Shown in pieces: positions 1-7,512 of a stretch of DNA of 56,257 nt. The stretch's first letter is position 1; each line of letters starts with the position of its first letter. The stretch spans positions 1 to 56,257 of the forward strand of contig NZ_JRKI01000033.1 in assembly GCF_000935125.1 (NCBI RefSeq), in the 5' to 3' direction. The notes under the pieces were generated by a model. The model searched no databases and was not told where the DNA came from. It saw nothing but the letters and a program-made list of their open reading frames with translations. A program made the position numbers and the translations under genes. This DNA comes from Streptomyces natalensis ATCC 27448 (GTDB lineage Bacteria; Actinomycetota; Actinomycetes; Streptomycetales; Streptomycetaceae).

Positions 1-527
1 TCGCCGATCAGCCGGATGTCCACCGCTGCGTCGGCGCCTACCGGGATGCCCTCGCCCACCTGCCCGGCCTGGACCCCATCCCCGACCAGTGGCTCCACCT
101 GACCATGCAAGGACTCGGCTTCACCCACGACGTCGAGGAACGCGACGTCCAGGCCGTCGTCAATGCCGCCCGCCCCCGGCTCGCCGCCCTCCCGCCGTTG
201 CACCTCACCCTCTACGGCGTGACGATCTCCCCCGAGGCGGTACTGATCCCCGCCCAGCCCGAAGACGACGTGGCCGCGGTCCGCAGCTCCCTCCGCGCGG
301 CCATCGCCGAGGTATGGCCCACCGTCCCGGAGGCCGACGGCTTCCGCCCGCACGTCTCCGTCGCCTACAGCAACGCCAACGCCCCCTCAGAGCCGGTCCG
401 CCAGGCCGCAGAGACGGTCAACGCTCCTCCTGCCACAGTTCGGATCGCCACCGCCGACCTCATCGTCATCCATCGCGACCGACAGATGTACGAATGGGAG
501 ACATACGCGCAAATCCCCATCGGGTGA
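1..527 (+). CDS. 2H phosphoesterase (2'-5' RNA ligase family), 3' part of gene spanning the circular join
   Basis: This is the larger part of a gene that starts at 56138 and crosses the join; once the 29-base overlap is removed, the joined reading frame gives 205 aa. Two H-x-T/S motifs typical of the 2H phosphoesterase fold are visible: HLT in QWLHLTMQG and HVS in FRPHVSVAYS, roughly 85 residues apart. Family members act on cyclic phosphate or 2'-5' linkages in RNA or nucleotides; the substrate here is unknown. The ATG at 105 lies inside the first motif region and cannot be the true start. The gene ends 16 bp before a long palindrome (544-591) and faces a convergent gene. Confidence 0.85.
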   Translation, partial: ADQPDVHRCVGAYRDALAHLPGLDPIPDQWLHLTMQGLGFTHDVEERDVQAVVNAARPRLAALPPLHLTLYGVTISPEAVLIPAQPEDDVAAVRSSLRAAIAEVWPTVPEADGFRPHVSVAYSNANAPSEPVRQAAETVNAPPATVRIATADLIVIHRDRQMYEWETYAQIPIG

Positions 528-543
528 TCCCGACGGTTCAGCG

Positions 544-591
544 GACAGCATGAGGGGGTGTCTCCCGCGGGAGACACCCCCTCATGCTGTC
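544..591. terminator. 48-bp perfect palindrome between convergent genes
   Basis: Bases 544-591 form a perfect 48-bp inverted repeat with no spacer, centred on CCCGCGGG. It sits between the stop of the 2H phosphoesterase (527) and the stop of the convergent minus-strand gene (600). Position and symmetry fit a bidirectional terminator; there is no U-tract, which is common in high-G+C actinomycetes. A protein-binding or recombination site is an alternative. Confidence 0.7.
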
Positions 592-599
592 GGCCCCAT

Positions 600-971
600 T
601 CAGGGTTGGTTGGGGTCACCACCGAACCACTTCGGCACGTTCCGCTGGGCGGTCGCTTTGATCAGGTCGTACTGCGGTGCCAGCCGGTCAGGCAGCGCCT
701 GCGGTAGGTAGTCGAGCAGGTCGTCGAGCACCAGGCGGGCGTGCCCGTCCGGTGCGGCCCGCCGAGCGGCGACCAGCAGGTCGGTCAGCAGGCTCATCGC
801 GTGGTCCTGGTCCTGCTCCCACAGCCAGGCGAAGACGTTGCCGAAGGGGCCGCCCGGGTGCGCCACATCGCCCTTCTGCTTGTACTCCTGCGCCAGCTCT
901 GTCCCCTCGTTCACGACGAACCCGGCCTCCATGTGCGCGAAGATCCTGCGGGGCATGGTGAACTCGTTCAT
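600..971 (-). CDS. hypothetical protein, 123 aa
   Basis: I do not recognise a family. The protein is soluble and moderately acidic, with a helical, leucine-rich middle (LLTDLLVAARRA, LVLDDLLDYLPQALP) and no membrane segment. The ATG at 971 is preceded by a GAAAGGG ribosome-binding site at suitable spacing; a second Met at codon 6 is less likely. It lies 28 bp downstream of the HTH gene on the same strand and may share its transcript. Confidence 0.7.
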   Translation of the reverse strand: MNEFTMPRRIFAHMEAGFVVNEGTELAQEYKQKGDVAHPGGPFGNVFAWLWEQDQDHAMSLLTDLLVAARRAAPDGHARLVLDDLLDYLPQALPDRLAPQYDLIKATAQRNVPKWFGGDPNQP

Positions 972-999
972 GCCGTCCCTTTCGTCAGTGAGTGATGGA

Positions 1000-2007
1000 T
1001 CAGGCGGCGAGCGCGGTCTGCTGTGAGGTCATGCTCTGGGCAGCCTGGACCCCGGCGCGCAGGACCCCCAGCAGCCCGGTGCCCTCCGGCAGCTGCCGCA
1101 GGACCAGGGCCCACACCGCCGACACATACGCCACGAAGTGGCAGACCAGAGTGTTGTCGGTGGCTGATATCTGGTCGTCCTCCCCAATGCCGAGCAGGTG
1201 CAGGTGTGCGGCGAGATCGGCACGGGCCGCATCGAGTTCGCCGCGGCCGAGGAAGGCCCGGCCGTCCACGATCTGCTGGGCTCCCTTGTCGAACACCCGG
1301 CGCCCATTCGCGCCAATCAACTCCCGCAGCCCCCGCGACAGCACCCATCCGACGGTGCCCGACCGGCCCATCTGCGAGAGGGTCTTGTCTCCCATGCCGA
1401 CAGCGGCGCACCAGCGGGCGGCCTCCTCCGGCTCCATGGGGTTGTCGTCGTCCATGTGGGCCCAGGTCGCGGTCATCATGTCGCGCAGCGGCTGCTCCGG
1501 CACCTCGTAGCCCGCAGCCCGCAGCCGCGCCTGCATTTCCCGGTTCACCTGCAGCCGGGTGCGGACTGGGCCGCGGTCCGCCATCCGAGCAACGACCTCA
1601 GCGGTCTCGAAGTGCGGGTCCAGCTCCATCCCCTCCGGTACCGGGTGGGCCTCGCGCTCCTTCTCGATCGTCGCCAGGGCCATCTGCAGCGTGTCCCGCG
1701 TTGACGTCCGAATCGCGCGGTTCAGCAGCGCGACCTTGACCGGCGCTCCCTCCAGCCATGCCAGCAGCGCCAGGTCCACCCAGCCACGGCCCCGTCGAGC
1801 ATGCCGCCCCAGGGCCGTGGCCAGCTCCACGCTGCCCTCCGGTAACGAACAGGTACTGCCGTACTTTCCCCGCCACGCCTGACTCGCCCGGGGCAGCAGG
1901 CCCAGCTTCCGCCACCGCTCCAGCTGCGTGGCACTCACCGTCACTCCGGCCGCGCTCACCGCGGCTATCAGTTCCCGATCCGCCTTGCTCGGTGCACTCC
2001 TCGCCAT
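1000..2007 (-). CDS. MerR-like HTH DNA-binding protein, 335 aa
   Basis: Near the N-terminus the protein carries a segment resembling a MerR-type winged helix (VSATQLERWRKLGLLP). The remaining ~280 residues are helical with no recognised effector domain. A likely role is plasmid-borne transcription regulation; the target is unknown. An upstream in-frame GTG at 2031 would add eight residues; I prefer the ATG at 2007 because the extra residues look unconserved, though neither start has a clear Shine-Dalgarno sequence. It may be co-transcribed with the 123-aa gene downstream. Confidence 0.7.
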   Translation of the reverse strand: MARSAPSKADRELIAAVSAAGVTVSATQLERWRKLGLLPRASQAWRGKYGSTCSLPEGSVELATALGRHARRGRGWVDLALLAWLEGAPVKVALLNRAIRTSTRDTLQMALATIEKEREAHPVPEGMELDPHFETAEVVARMADRGPVRTRLQVNREMQARLRAAGYEVPEQPLRDMMTATWAHMDDDNPMEPEEAARWCAAVGMGDKTLSQMGRSGTVGWVLSRGLRELIGANGRRVFDKGAQQIVDGRAFLGRGELDAARADLAAHLHLLGIGEDDQISATDNTLVCHFVAYVSAVWALVLRQLPEGTGLLGVLRAGVQAAQSMTSQQTALAA

Positions 2008-2189
2008 GACCACGACGGTACGGGCTGCCACCGACAGCGGAAGAGGCCAACAACGCGGGGGTGCAAAGCAGTTGGCTCGCCGGACCCCCGCGAAGCGTCC
2101 CCCGGATCCGCCGCGGGCCGTTTCCTACCGTTCATCAGCAGCTGGAGAACGCCGTCTCCGACCAGCCCACCGAGAAGGGAATCCCACCC

Positions 2190-2414
2190 ATGGCCTACGT
2201 ACGACCCCACTACCGCGCCGGCCGCCCCGTCCGCGGATACCACCGCGCCGGGCCCATCGCCGCCAAAAGCGGGGGTGCCGGCGGCGCCTTTCTGCTGCTG
2301 CTCGGGTTGTTACTGCTGAGCACCAGTCCCAAGGCCGACGAGAAAAGCGGACCGAAGGACACGCACCGGACGCCCCTCATCCGCATCACCCAGACTGCGA
2401 AGCCGACCCGTTGA
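2190..2414 (+). CDS. small membrane protein, 74 aa
   Basis: The ATG at 2190 is preceded by GAGAAGGGA. The product has a basic N-terminus rich in Arg and His, one strongly hydrophobic segment (about residues 34-47, FLLLLGLLLL) and a basic C-terminal tail, so it is probably a single-pass membrane protein. The family is not recognised. It is divergent from the MerR-like gene. Confidence 0.6.
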   Translation: MAYVRPHYRAGRPVRGYHRAGPIAAKSGGAGGAFLLLLGLLLLSTSPKADEKSGPKDTHRTPLIRITQTAKPTR

Positions 2415-2796
2415 CGCTCCGTCCCGTCCTGCGGGACACCACACTGGTTCGCTGAACCATGCCATGGAACGGCAGCTGAGCTGCGAAAACTGGTGTCCCC
2501 AAACCTGGGACGATTTCGAGGGCCGAGCCGTATATGTACCTAGTGAGAGGCCGCGATCATGAGTTGGGAGGGGACGCCGGATGACCGAATCGGGTGATGT
2601 CGCCGTACGGCAGCTGACAGTGCACCGGGAGACCACGGCGATGCCGCCCCCAACACGAGACCGTTCGAACCGCCCTGACCAGCCGTCACCCCGGCGGGTC
2701 AGCAGAGCAGGAAAAATTCTCTGTCTCACGAGAAAATCCGCGACACACCGGCAACTCTGTAGTGAACACCTTGATCCGTATGGAAAGATCGGCTCC

Positions 2797-3072
2797 ATGG
2801 CACGAACCAGCAAAGGATCAGGATCTGTGCGCGGTAAGGCACAGCCCTACCGGCGCGTGGCCTACGACCCGTCGTCCGGCCAGAACTGGCGCACCGGTGT
2901 GGTGGTGCTGCCCGAGCAGGCCGCGAAGGCCATCAAGGCAGCCGACTCCATCGGAATGTCATTCGCTGGCCTGGTCAACGAGTTGCTCCGGCGAATGCCG
3001 GTCGACGAGCACGGACGCCCCGCGTGGGCGGACGAGCTCGACGAACAGAAGGCGCTCCCCCTCACCGGTTAG
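2797..3072 (+). CDS. small ribbon-helix-helix-like protein upstream of rep, 91 aa
   Basis: The middle of the protein reads as a basic strand followed by two helices (VVVLPEQAAKAIKAADSIGMSFAGLVNELLRRM), suggestive of Arc/CopG ribbon-helix-helix DNA-binding proteins. The ATG at 2797 follows GGAAAG. A longer frame opens at 2581, also behind a good GGAGGGG site, but its first 72 residues are low-complexity and cross an AT-rich promoter-like segment (2710-2780). Its place just before rep suggests a copy-control or partition-type regulator; this is inference. Confidence 0.6.
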   Translation: MARTSKGSGSVRGKAQPYRRVAYDPSSGQNWRTGVVVLPEQAAKAIKAADSIGMSFAGLVNELLRRMPVDEHGRPAWADELDEQKALPLTG

Positions 3073-3319
3073 CGCCCTCCGCAAGAATCGTCTGGGCGCG
3101 CCAAAAGGCCCCGGCCTTTACCCAACCGGGGCGGCGCCCTTCCGACGTACAGGGGTCCAGCGTTCCTTCCAAGCCCGCTGAGTCCCCAAGTTGTTTCACC
3201 TGCAACACACCCACGGTCGGCTCCCCAGCCGACCACCCCGCAAGAACGGCGCCTACCCAGCGCCGCCGGCCCAGAGGTTCCCGGGTTTTCCAGGCCCGGA
3301 TCCCTCGCACCGAACACAA

Positions 3320-3502
3320 CAACGAGGAGGTGAGTCAGGCCCCACAGCCGCTATGCGACTGCCGGGCGATTTGCACCAACCACACAAGAAGTTAGGAGCC
3401 CTGCTCCTCGATCGACCTGGTTGGCCGCGTTCGGAGCCCTCCGCCGTCACGGCGGAAGGGGGCTTCTGCGTGCTTATGAAGTTAGGAGCGCCTTCATCGT
3501 AG
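3320..3502 (+). promoter_or_regulatory. structured leader of rep with duplicated GAAGTTAGGAGC and leader ORF
   Basis: The 12-mer GAAGTTAGGAGC occurs at 3388-3399 and again at 3478-3489. Between the copies lies a hairpin formed by CCCTCCGCCG and CGGCGGAAGGG (about 3437-3460). A leader frame from ATG 3352 runs through both copies to a TAG at 3500-3502 and ends with a short internal ORF, MKLGAPSS, starting at ATG 3476. The arrangement resembles attenuation or translational-coupling control of plasmid initiator genes. No regulator RNA can be proven from sequence alone. Confidence 0.45.
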
Positions 3503-3561
3503 CGGACAGCTGCGATGCCGGACAGCTCATGCCCGCCCCCGGTGTGTCCGTGGAGGGGGGT

Positions 3562-5697
3562 GTGCACGGCCCGTCATCTGCCCCAATTCACATCGCTCAT
3601 ACCGGTGTTCCGCCTCTCTTCGACGTCGCCCGGGTCGACCTCCAGAGCCTGTTTTTGGAGCTGTCCCCGCGCGACTCCATCCGGGTGGACACCCGCTCTG
3701 GCGATGGCGCATGGCTGCACTCCTACAAGGCCCGGCCGCTGCCGAGGGCCGTCCCGTACGGGCCGTACGCCATCCACCTCGCCGACGGTCAGGGCCGCTT
3801 CCGCTGGATGTGCTTCGACCTCGACAGCTCGAAGGGCGACACCGGCCCGGACCTGGCGACCCTGCTGCGCTGGCTGGAGGAGGCCGGGCTGACCTACGTG
3901 GTCGCCGCCTCCGGATCCGCTGGCGGACGGCACGTATGGGTCACCGCGGCGACACCGCTGGACGCGGTGCTGGTCGCCTCCCTCGCGAAGGCCGCCGCGC
4001 TGCGCCTGCCCACCCTCGACCACGGCCTGCTGTGCAACCCAGCCACGGGCGCCGTCCGGCCGATCGGCGCCGCCCACCGCGACGGTGGCCGCAGCCAGCT
4101 GCAGACGCCGTTCGACCAGGAGCGGGCCGCCGCCCTGCTCACCCCCGCCACCTGCGGCAACGTGAGCGACGCCTTCGTCCGCCTCGCGCTCATCATCGAC
4201 GCCGTCCCCGCGCCGCCCAGTGTCCGCGTACGGATGGTGCGCGAGCACCAGGTCGAGGTTCTCGACGACGAGCTGGGCCCCCGCCTCCCGGGCACACCGA
4301 ACCCCGTACTGGACGACGAGACGTACAAGCTGCTCACCCGTCGGCCGGCCGACGACCAGGTGAGCGAAGTCCTCGCCTCGTTGCTGGTGAAGTTGGCACT
4401 GCGCCGCTGGACGTGGCCCATGGTCGAGCGGCTGCTGAGCGAGCGCCGCCACCGTGAGGGCGCCCTGCTGCACGCCTGCACCAGCACCCGACGTGGCCCC
4501 CTGCGCACCCTCCTGACGGACACCCAGGCCCGCGAAAAGCTCACCCGCCAGTGGGAGCGCTGCGTGGCGTACGCGGCCACCCTGCCGCTCACCGAGGACT
4601 CCCTGGAGTGGACCGAGACCATCAGCGATGTCGTCGCCCTGGTCGAGCAGGTCCAACAGGCCGCGGACGCGATGCCCGAACGCTGGGCCACCGAGTCCGG
4701 CCCCGCCGACCGCGCCGCCCTGGACCTGCGCTGCCTGCTCGCGCTGCGCTCCGGCACCACGGTGCTCGCCCTCGACGTCCGCCGGGCGGCGTTGGCCACC
4801 GGCCACGGCCGCTCCACCATGCACCGCGCCCAAGCCCGCCTCACCCTCGACAGCTGGCTGGGTGCCCGCACATCCGACGGCCCCGCCGGCACCCACGAAC
4901 TGCTCCCGGTCACCGCTTCGCACCCAGGATTCATCCTCGTTGCACGGGGTGGGACACAAGGAACCCCGCCCCCGGTAGGGGAGCGGCGGGCCACCCTGAT
5001 CTCTCGACTCCAGACTCGTCTCGCCGCTGGTCAGGCCGACGTTTTCTCCTACGGCCGCCCTACCCTGTCCCATGCTGGAGGACTCGGTCACCATGCTGGT
5101 CGCGTCTACCAGCAGCTGGTCGAGCGTGCCGAACGGCCCCTGAGCCTCTCCGAGATGTGTGAATTGACCGGGTACGCTCCGCGTACTGCCGCCAAGCACC
5201 TGGCCCGCATGCGGGATGTGATGGTCGCTACGCGCGCTGTGATGACGGTCCACCATGAGTGCCCCACCTGCCAGGCCGCGCCCGGCGAACGGTGCCGTAC
5301 GGCTGCCGGCACCGTCTTGCGCCGTCGAGGAGTCGACCAGCACATGGCCCGGCGCACCCTCGCGGCCGACCGCTCCGGAACCCCCTACTACCGCCCCCGG
5401 CCCGGATCCCTGGTCGCCGCGGCGAAGGTCCTGGGAACGTACGGCCGTCTCGCCGCCCGTGCTCGCTGGTATGCCGTCGAGATCGAGCTGTACCGCTGGT
5501 GGCAGCAGGAAGAGGCGTGGATGCGGGCCCCCAAGCAGGGCATCCGCACAGGAATTCAGACCCACGACGAGCAGGCGGCCCTGACCCTCACCACGCTGCC
5601 CCGTCAGCCCCGGCGACGCTACCCCCGAGGAGCCGACGGCCGAGGCGACCACCAGGCAGCCAAGGCCCGCATCGAGCGCCGTATCGCGACGGCCTGA
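3562..5697 (+). CDS. primase-polymerase-like replication initiator with zinc finger, 711 aa
   Basis: The N-terminal third carries features of the archaeo-eukaryotic primase superfamily: an acidic DxD motif (FDLD, D86 and D88), a G-G-x-HVWV motif (H124), and a later basic segment (RPIGAAHRDGG). Such domains are found in initiators of many actinobacterial plasmids and mobile elements. Further on there is an HTH (LSLSEMCELTGYAPRTAAKHLARM) and a phage-type zinc-finger motif with C567, C570, C578 and H594. GTG 3562 was chosen because GGAGG lies five bases upstream; the frame is open from 3421, and ATG 3529 has no ribosome site. It is the only initiator candidate I see. Confidence 0.7.
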   Translation: MHGPSSAPIHIAHTGVPPLFDVARVDLQSLFLELSPRDSIRVDTRSGDGAWLHSYKARPLPRAVPYGPYAIHLADGQGRFRWMCFDLDSSKGDTGPDLATLLRWLEEAGLTYVVAASGSAGGRHVWVTAATPLDAVLVASLAKAAALRLPTLDHGLLCNPATGAVRPIGAAHRDGGRSQLQTPFDQERAAALLTPATCGNVSDAFVRLALIIDAVPAPPSVRVRMVREHQVEVLDDELGPRLPGTPNPVLDDETYKLLTRRPADDQVSEVLASLLVKLALRRWTWPMVERLLSERRHREGALLHACTSTRRGPLRTLLTDTQAREKLTRQWERCVAYAATLPLTEDSLEWTETISDVVALVEQVQQAADAMPERWATESGPADRAALDLRCLLALRSGTTVLALDVRRAALATGHGRSTMHRAQARLTLDSWLGARTSDGPAGTHELLPVTASHPGFILVARGGTQGTPPPVGERRATLISRLQTRLAAGQADVFSYGRPTLSHAGGLGHHAGRVYQQLVERAERPLSLSEMCELTGYAPRTAAKHLARMRDVMVATRAVMTVHHECPTCQAAPGERCRTAAGTVLRRRGVDQHMARRTLAADRSGTPYYRPRPGSLVAAAKVLGTYGRLAARARWYAVEIELYRWWQQEEAWMRAPKQGIRTGIQTHDEQAALTLTTLPRQPRRRYPRGADGRGDHQAAKARIERRIATA

Positions 5698-5744
5698 CCC
5701 CTCGCGCAGCTGCGCAGTCCGTTGATCTCCAGAGTCACCCCGAC

Positions 5745-5761
5745 CACAGGGCTTGTTATTA
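5745..5761 (+). repeat. dispersed repeat, copy A (CACAGGGCTTGTTATTA)
   Basis: This 17-mer recurs exactly on the minus strand at 15843-15859, and its last 12 bases (GGCTTGTTATTA) occur on the minus strand at 37981-37992. It lies 48 bp after the rep stop codon. It is preceded by GAGTCACCC, half of the palindrome found next to copy B. Confidence 0.6.
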
Positions 5762-5866
5762 CCCACCCGAGATAACCGGAACGTCAACTCTGAGTTTCCT
5801 GCACCCTCTTGAGAGACATGCAGGGGAATCCATTTACGGCCCGCACAAGCACCAGCCGACCGATAC

Positions 5867-6019
5867 TTGCTCAGGCCCCTGGCCCTGGGCGCTGTGCTGC
5901 TGACGGTGTTCGCCGAGACCCACCCCTTGTGGGACCAGTGGGCGCAGAAGAGCCGGGACGCCTACCCGGACGGCACCCCGGTCGAAGAGACCGAGCCGCG
6001 CCCGGGCAGCCGACGATGA
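5867..6019 (+). CDS. possible small membrane protein, 50 aa (start unclear, possibly frameshifted)
   Basis: The frame from TTG 5867 encodes a hydrophobic start (LRPLALGAVLLTVFAETHPLW) and a charged tail (KSRDAYPDGTPVEETEP), which looks like real protein, but there is no ribosome-binding site at the TTG. A good AGGGGAATCC site at 5822-5831 precedes another frame whose translation would lead into this one after a one-base shift near 5865, so it may be a frameshifted pseudogene. Apart from this and repeat copy A, I see nothing supportable between 5698 and 6259. Confidence 0.3.
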   Translation: MLRPLALGAVLLTVFAETHPLWDQWAQKSRDAYPDGTPVEETEPRPGSRR

Positions 6020-6259
6020 CAGCAAGCCAGTTGGGACGGCGCAGCGTTGCCCGCCACGTCGCTTCTCTCAGGCTTGGGAGACGACTGGACGCGGCGGGCG
6101 CCACTTTTCCCAGCTCAGCGGCATGACTCGTTCGGTGCAGTGTGCGCGACAGGTGTCGTGGATGCAGCCAGCAGCTGGGGGACGGTCCAGATGTTCACGA
6201 CCTCGACAGCGCAGGGGGCTTCTACTGCTTCCGATGCCAGACCCTGGCGCGCTGACCGT

Positions 6260-6916
6260 TCAGCGCTGGTGCCAGACCAGCGTGTAGCGCCAGAACAGTC
6301 GCCGACGCAGCCGTGCGCCGGGTAGTTCGTGGTGAGCGTTGCGCACGATGTCTGCGAAGTTCATGGTCGCCGGTCGGGTCGGGGCAGTCATCGAGGTCGG
6401 GCGCGGTGACTTGCGGCCCTTGTTCTTGATCCATGCCATGGCGACATTCGACGGAATGGCGGCGGCGTCGATCAGGTAGTCGCTCCGAAACTGCGGGCGG
6501 TAGAGACCGAGGACGACCAGGGTTCCGCCGGGCGCAAGGTGTTGTCGAAAGCGGGTTAGGGCGTCACTGAACGGCAGGTGATGGATGGTGGCGACACATG
6601 TGATGACGTCGTAGGGACCAGGGGGTATCTCGTTCAGTGCGTCTCCGACGGTGAAGGTCACCGGGGCTGCCGGGGCTGTGAGCTCCCGCGCGCGAGCGAC
6701 GATGGCGGCATCGACGTCGATGCCGTGCACCACTTCAGCTCGTGAGGCCAGGAGCCTGGCAAGGTCACCGCTGCCCGATCCGACGTCCAGGGCGCTGTTG
6801 ATGCGTTTTGGCAGCTGGCGCAGGATCAGCCGGTGGTAATGGGCGTTGTGGTCCCAGGGATGGGTGGCATGAAACTGCTCAAGTGCTCGAAGAATGCGGG
6901 TCAGCAGTGTCGTCAT
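6260..6916 (-). CDS. class I SAM-dependent methyltransferase, 218 aa
   Basis: SAM-binding motif I is clear (ALDVGSGSGDLARLLA, about residues 42-57), followed by an acidic motif II (GIDVDAAIVARARE) and a post-motif VTFTVGDALNEIP. This is the small-molecule methyltransferase type rather than a DNA methyltransferase: there is no DPPY/NPPF or PCQ motif. The C-terminus is basic. The substrate cannot be read. It follows the recombinase trio by 72 bp on the same strand, so it could be a passenger gene of that module. Confidence 0.8.
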   Translation of the reverse strand: MTTLLTRILRALEQFHATHPWDHNAHYHRLILRQLPKRINSALDVGSGSGDLARLLASRAEVVHGIDVDAAIVARARELTAPAAPVTFTVGDALNEIPPGPYDVITCVATIHHLPFSDALTRFRQHLAPGGTLVVLGLYRPQFRSDYLIDAAAIPSNVAMAWIKNKGRKSPRPTSMTAPTRPATMNFADIVRNAHHELPGARLRRRLFWRYTLVWHQR

Positions 6917-6987
6917 GGCGTGAGTCCATCAGAGGTCCGGTCGTCTGGGACACCATCGCCGGGCAACGGCTGACGCCGATGACGCCG

Positions 6988-7512
6988 TCAGCGGTTGAGC
7001 TGGGCCATCAGCTCGCGGTTCGCGGCGCGGGCGGCTTCGAGGTCCTCGTCCCGTTCGGCGAGTTCGCCGCGCAGATCGAGGATCTGCTGTTCCAGCTCGG
7101 TGGTCCGACGCGTGAGTGTCTCGATGTCGGCAGGGGCGCCGAGGCCGGAAGCTTCCCAGGCCGCTTGCCCCAGCGCCTCGGAGAGTCGCCGTTCGAGCCG
7201 GGTGATGTGCATGGACAGGCGGCCGTTTCGGGCCGTCAGATTCGCGACATCGGCCAGCAGTGACTGGCGGCTGACCTGCGTCCCGGCCGCCGTGCCGGGC
7301 GGCGGCTCGGAAGCGCGGGCGAGGACGGCAGCGTGCAGGTCACCGTGCCGGTGGATCAGACTGCGGTGGACGCCGGCGGTGCGGGCAACGGAGGAGACGG
7401 TGATCTCCTCGCCGTCCGCGGCCAGTTTGTCGAGGGCTTTGAGGACACGGGTCCGTCGCCGGGTGGAGTCCGCTGCCCTTGCTCGGGCCAGGTGGTTCGG
7501 TGATGAGCTCAC
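6988..7512 (-). CDS. TnpC-like transposition accessory protein (DUF6262-like), 174 aa
   Basis: Residues ~20-70 form a TetR-like HTH (ITVSSVARTAGVHRSLIHRHGDL). From about residue 85 on there is a long leucine/arginine/glutamate coiled coil (ARNGRLSMHITRLERRL, TTELEQQILDLRGELAERDE). This architecture is typical of the third gene of actinobacterial tyrosine-recombinase trios. Start ATG 7512 overlaps the stop of the preceding recombinase (ATGA), implying translational coupling. It probably helps target or orient transposition. Confidence 0.75.
   Translation of the reverse strand: MSSSPNHLARARAADSTRRRTRVLKALDKLAADGEEITVSSVARTAGVHRSLIHRHGDLHAAVLARASEPPPGTAAGTQVSRQSLLADVANLTARNGRLSMHITRLERRLSEALGQAAWEASGLGAPADIETLTRRTTELEQQILDLRGELAERDEDLEAARAANRELMAQLNR

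Noticed and set aside
3421..3561. Rep start at TTG 3421 or ATG 3529
   Set aside because: Neither has a ribosome-binding site and the upstream codons cross the repeated leader and hairpin; GTG 3562 has GGAGG five bases upstream.
3574..5787. Long open frame on the minus strand opposite rep (737 codons)
   Set aside because: Its protein is Gly/Ala/Val-rich low-complexity sequence typical of a G+C-rich antisense shadow, while the plus strand has clear motifs.
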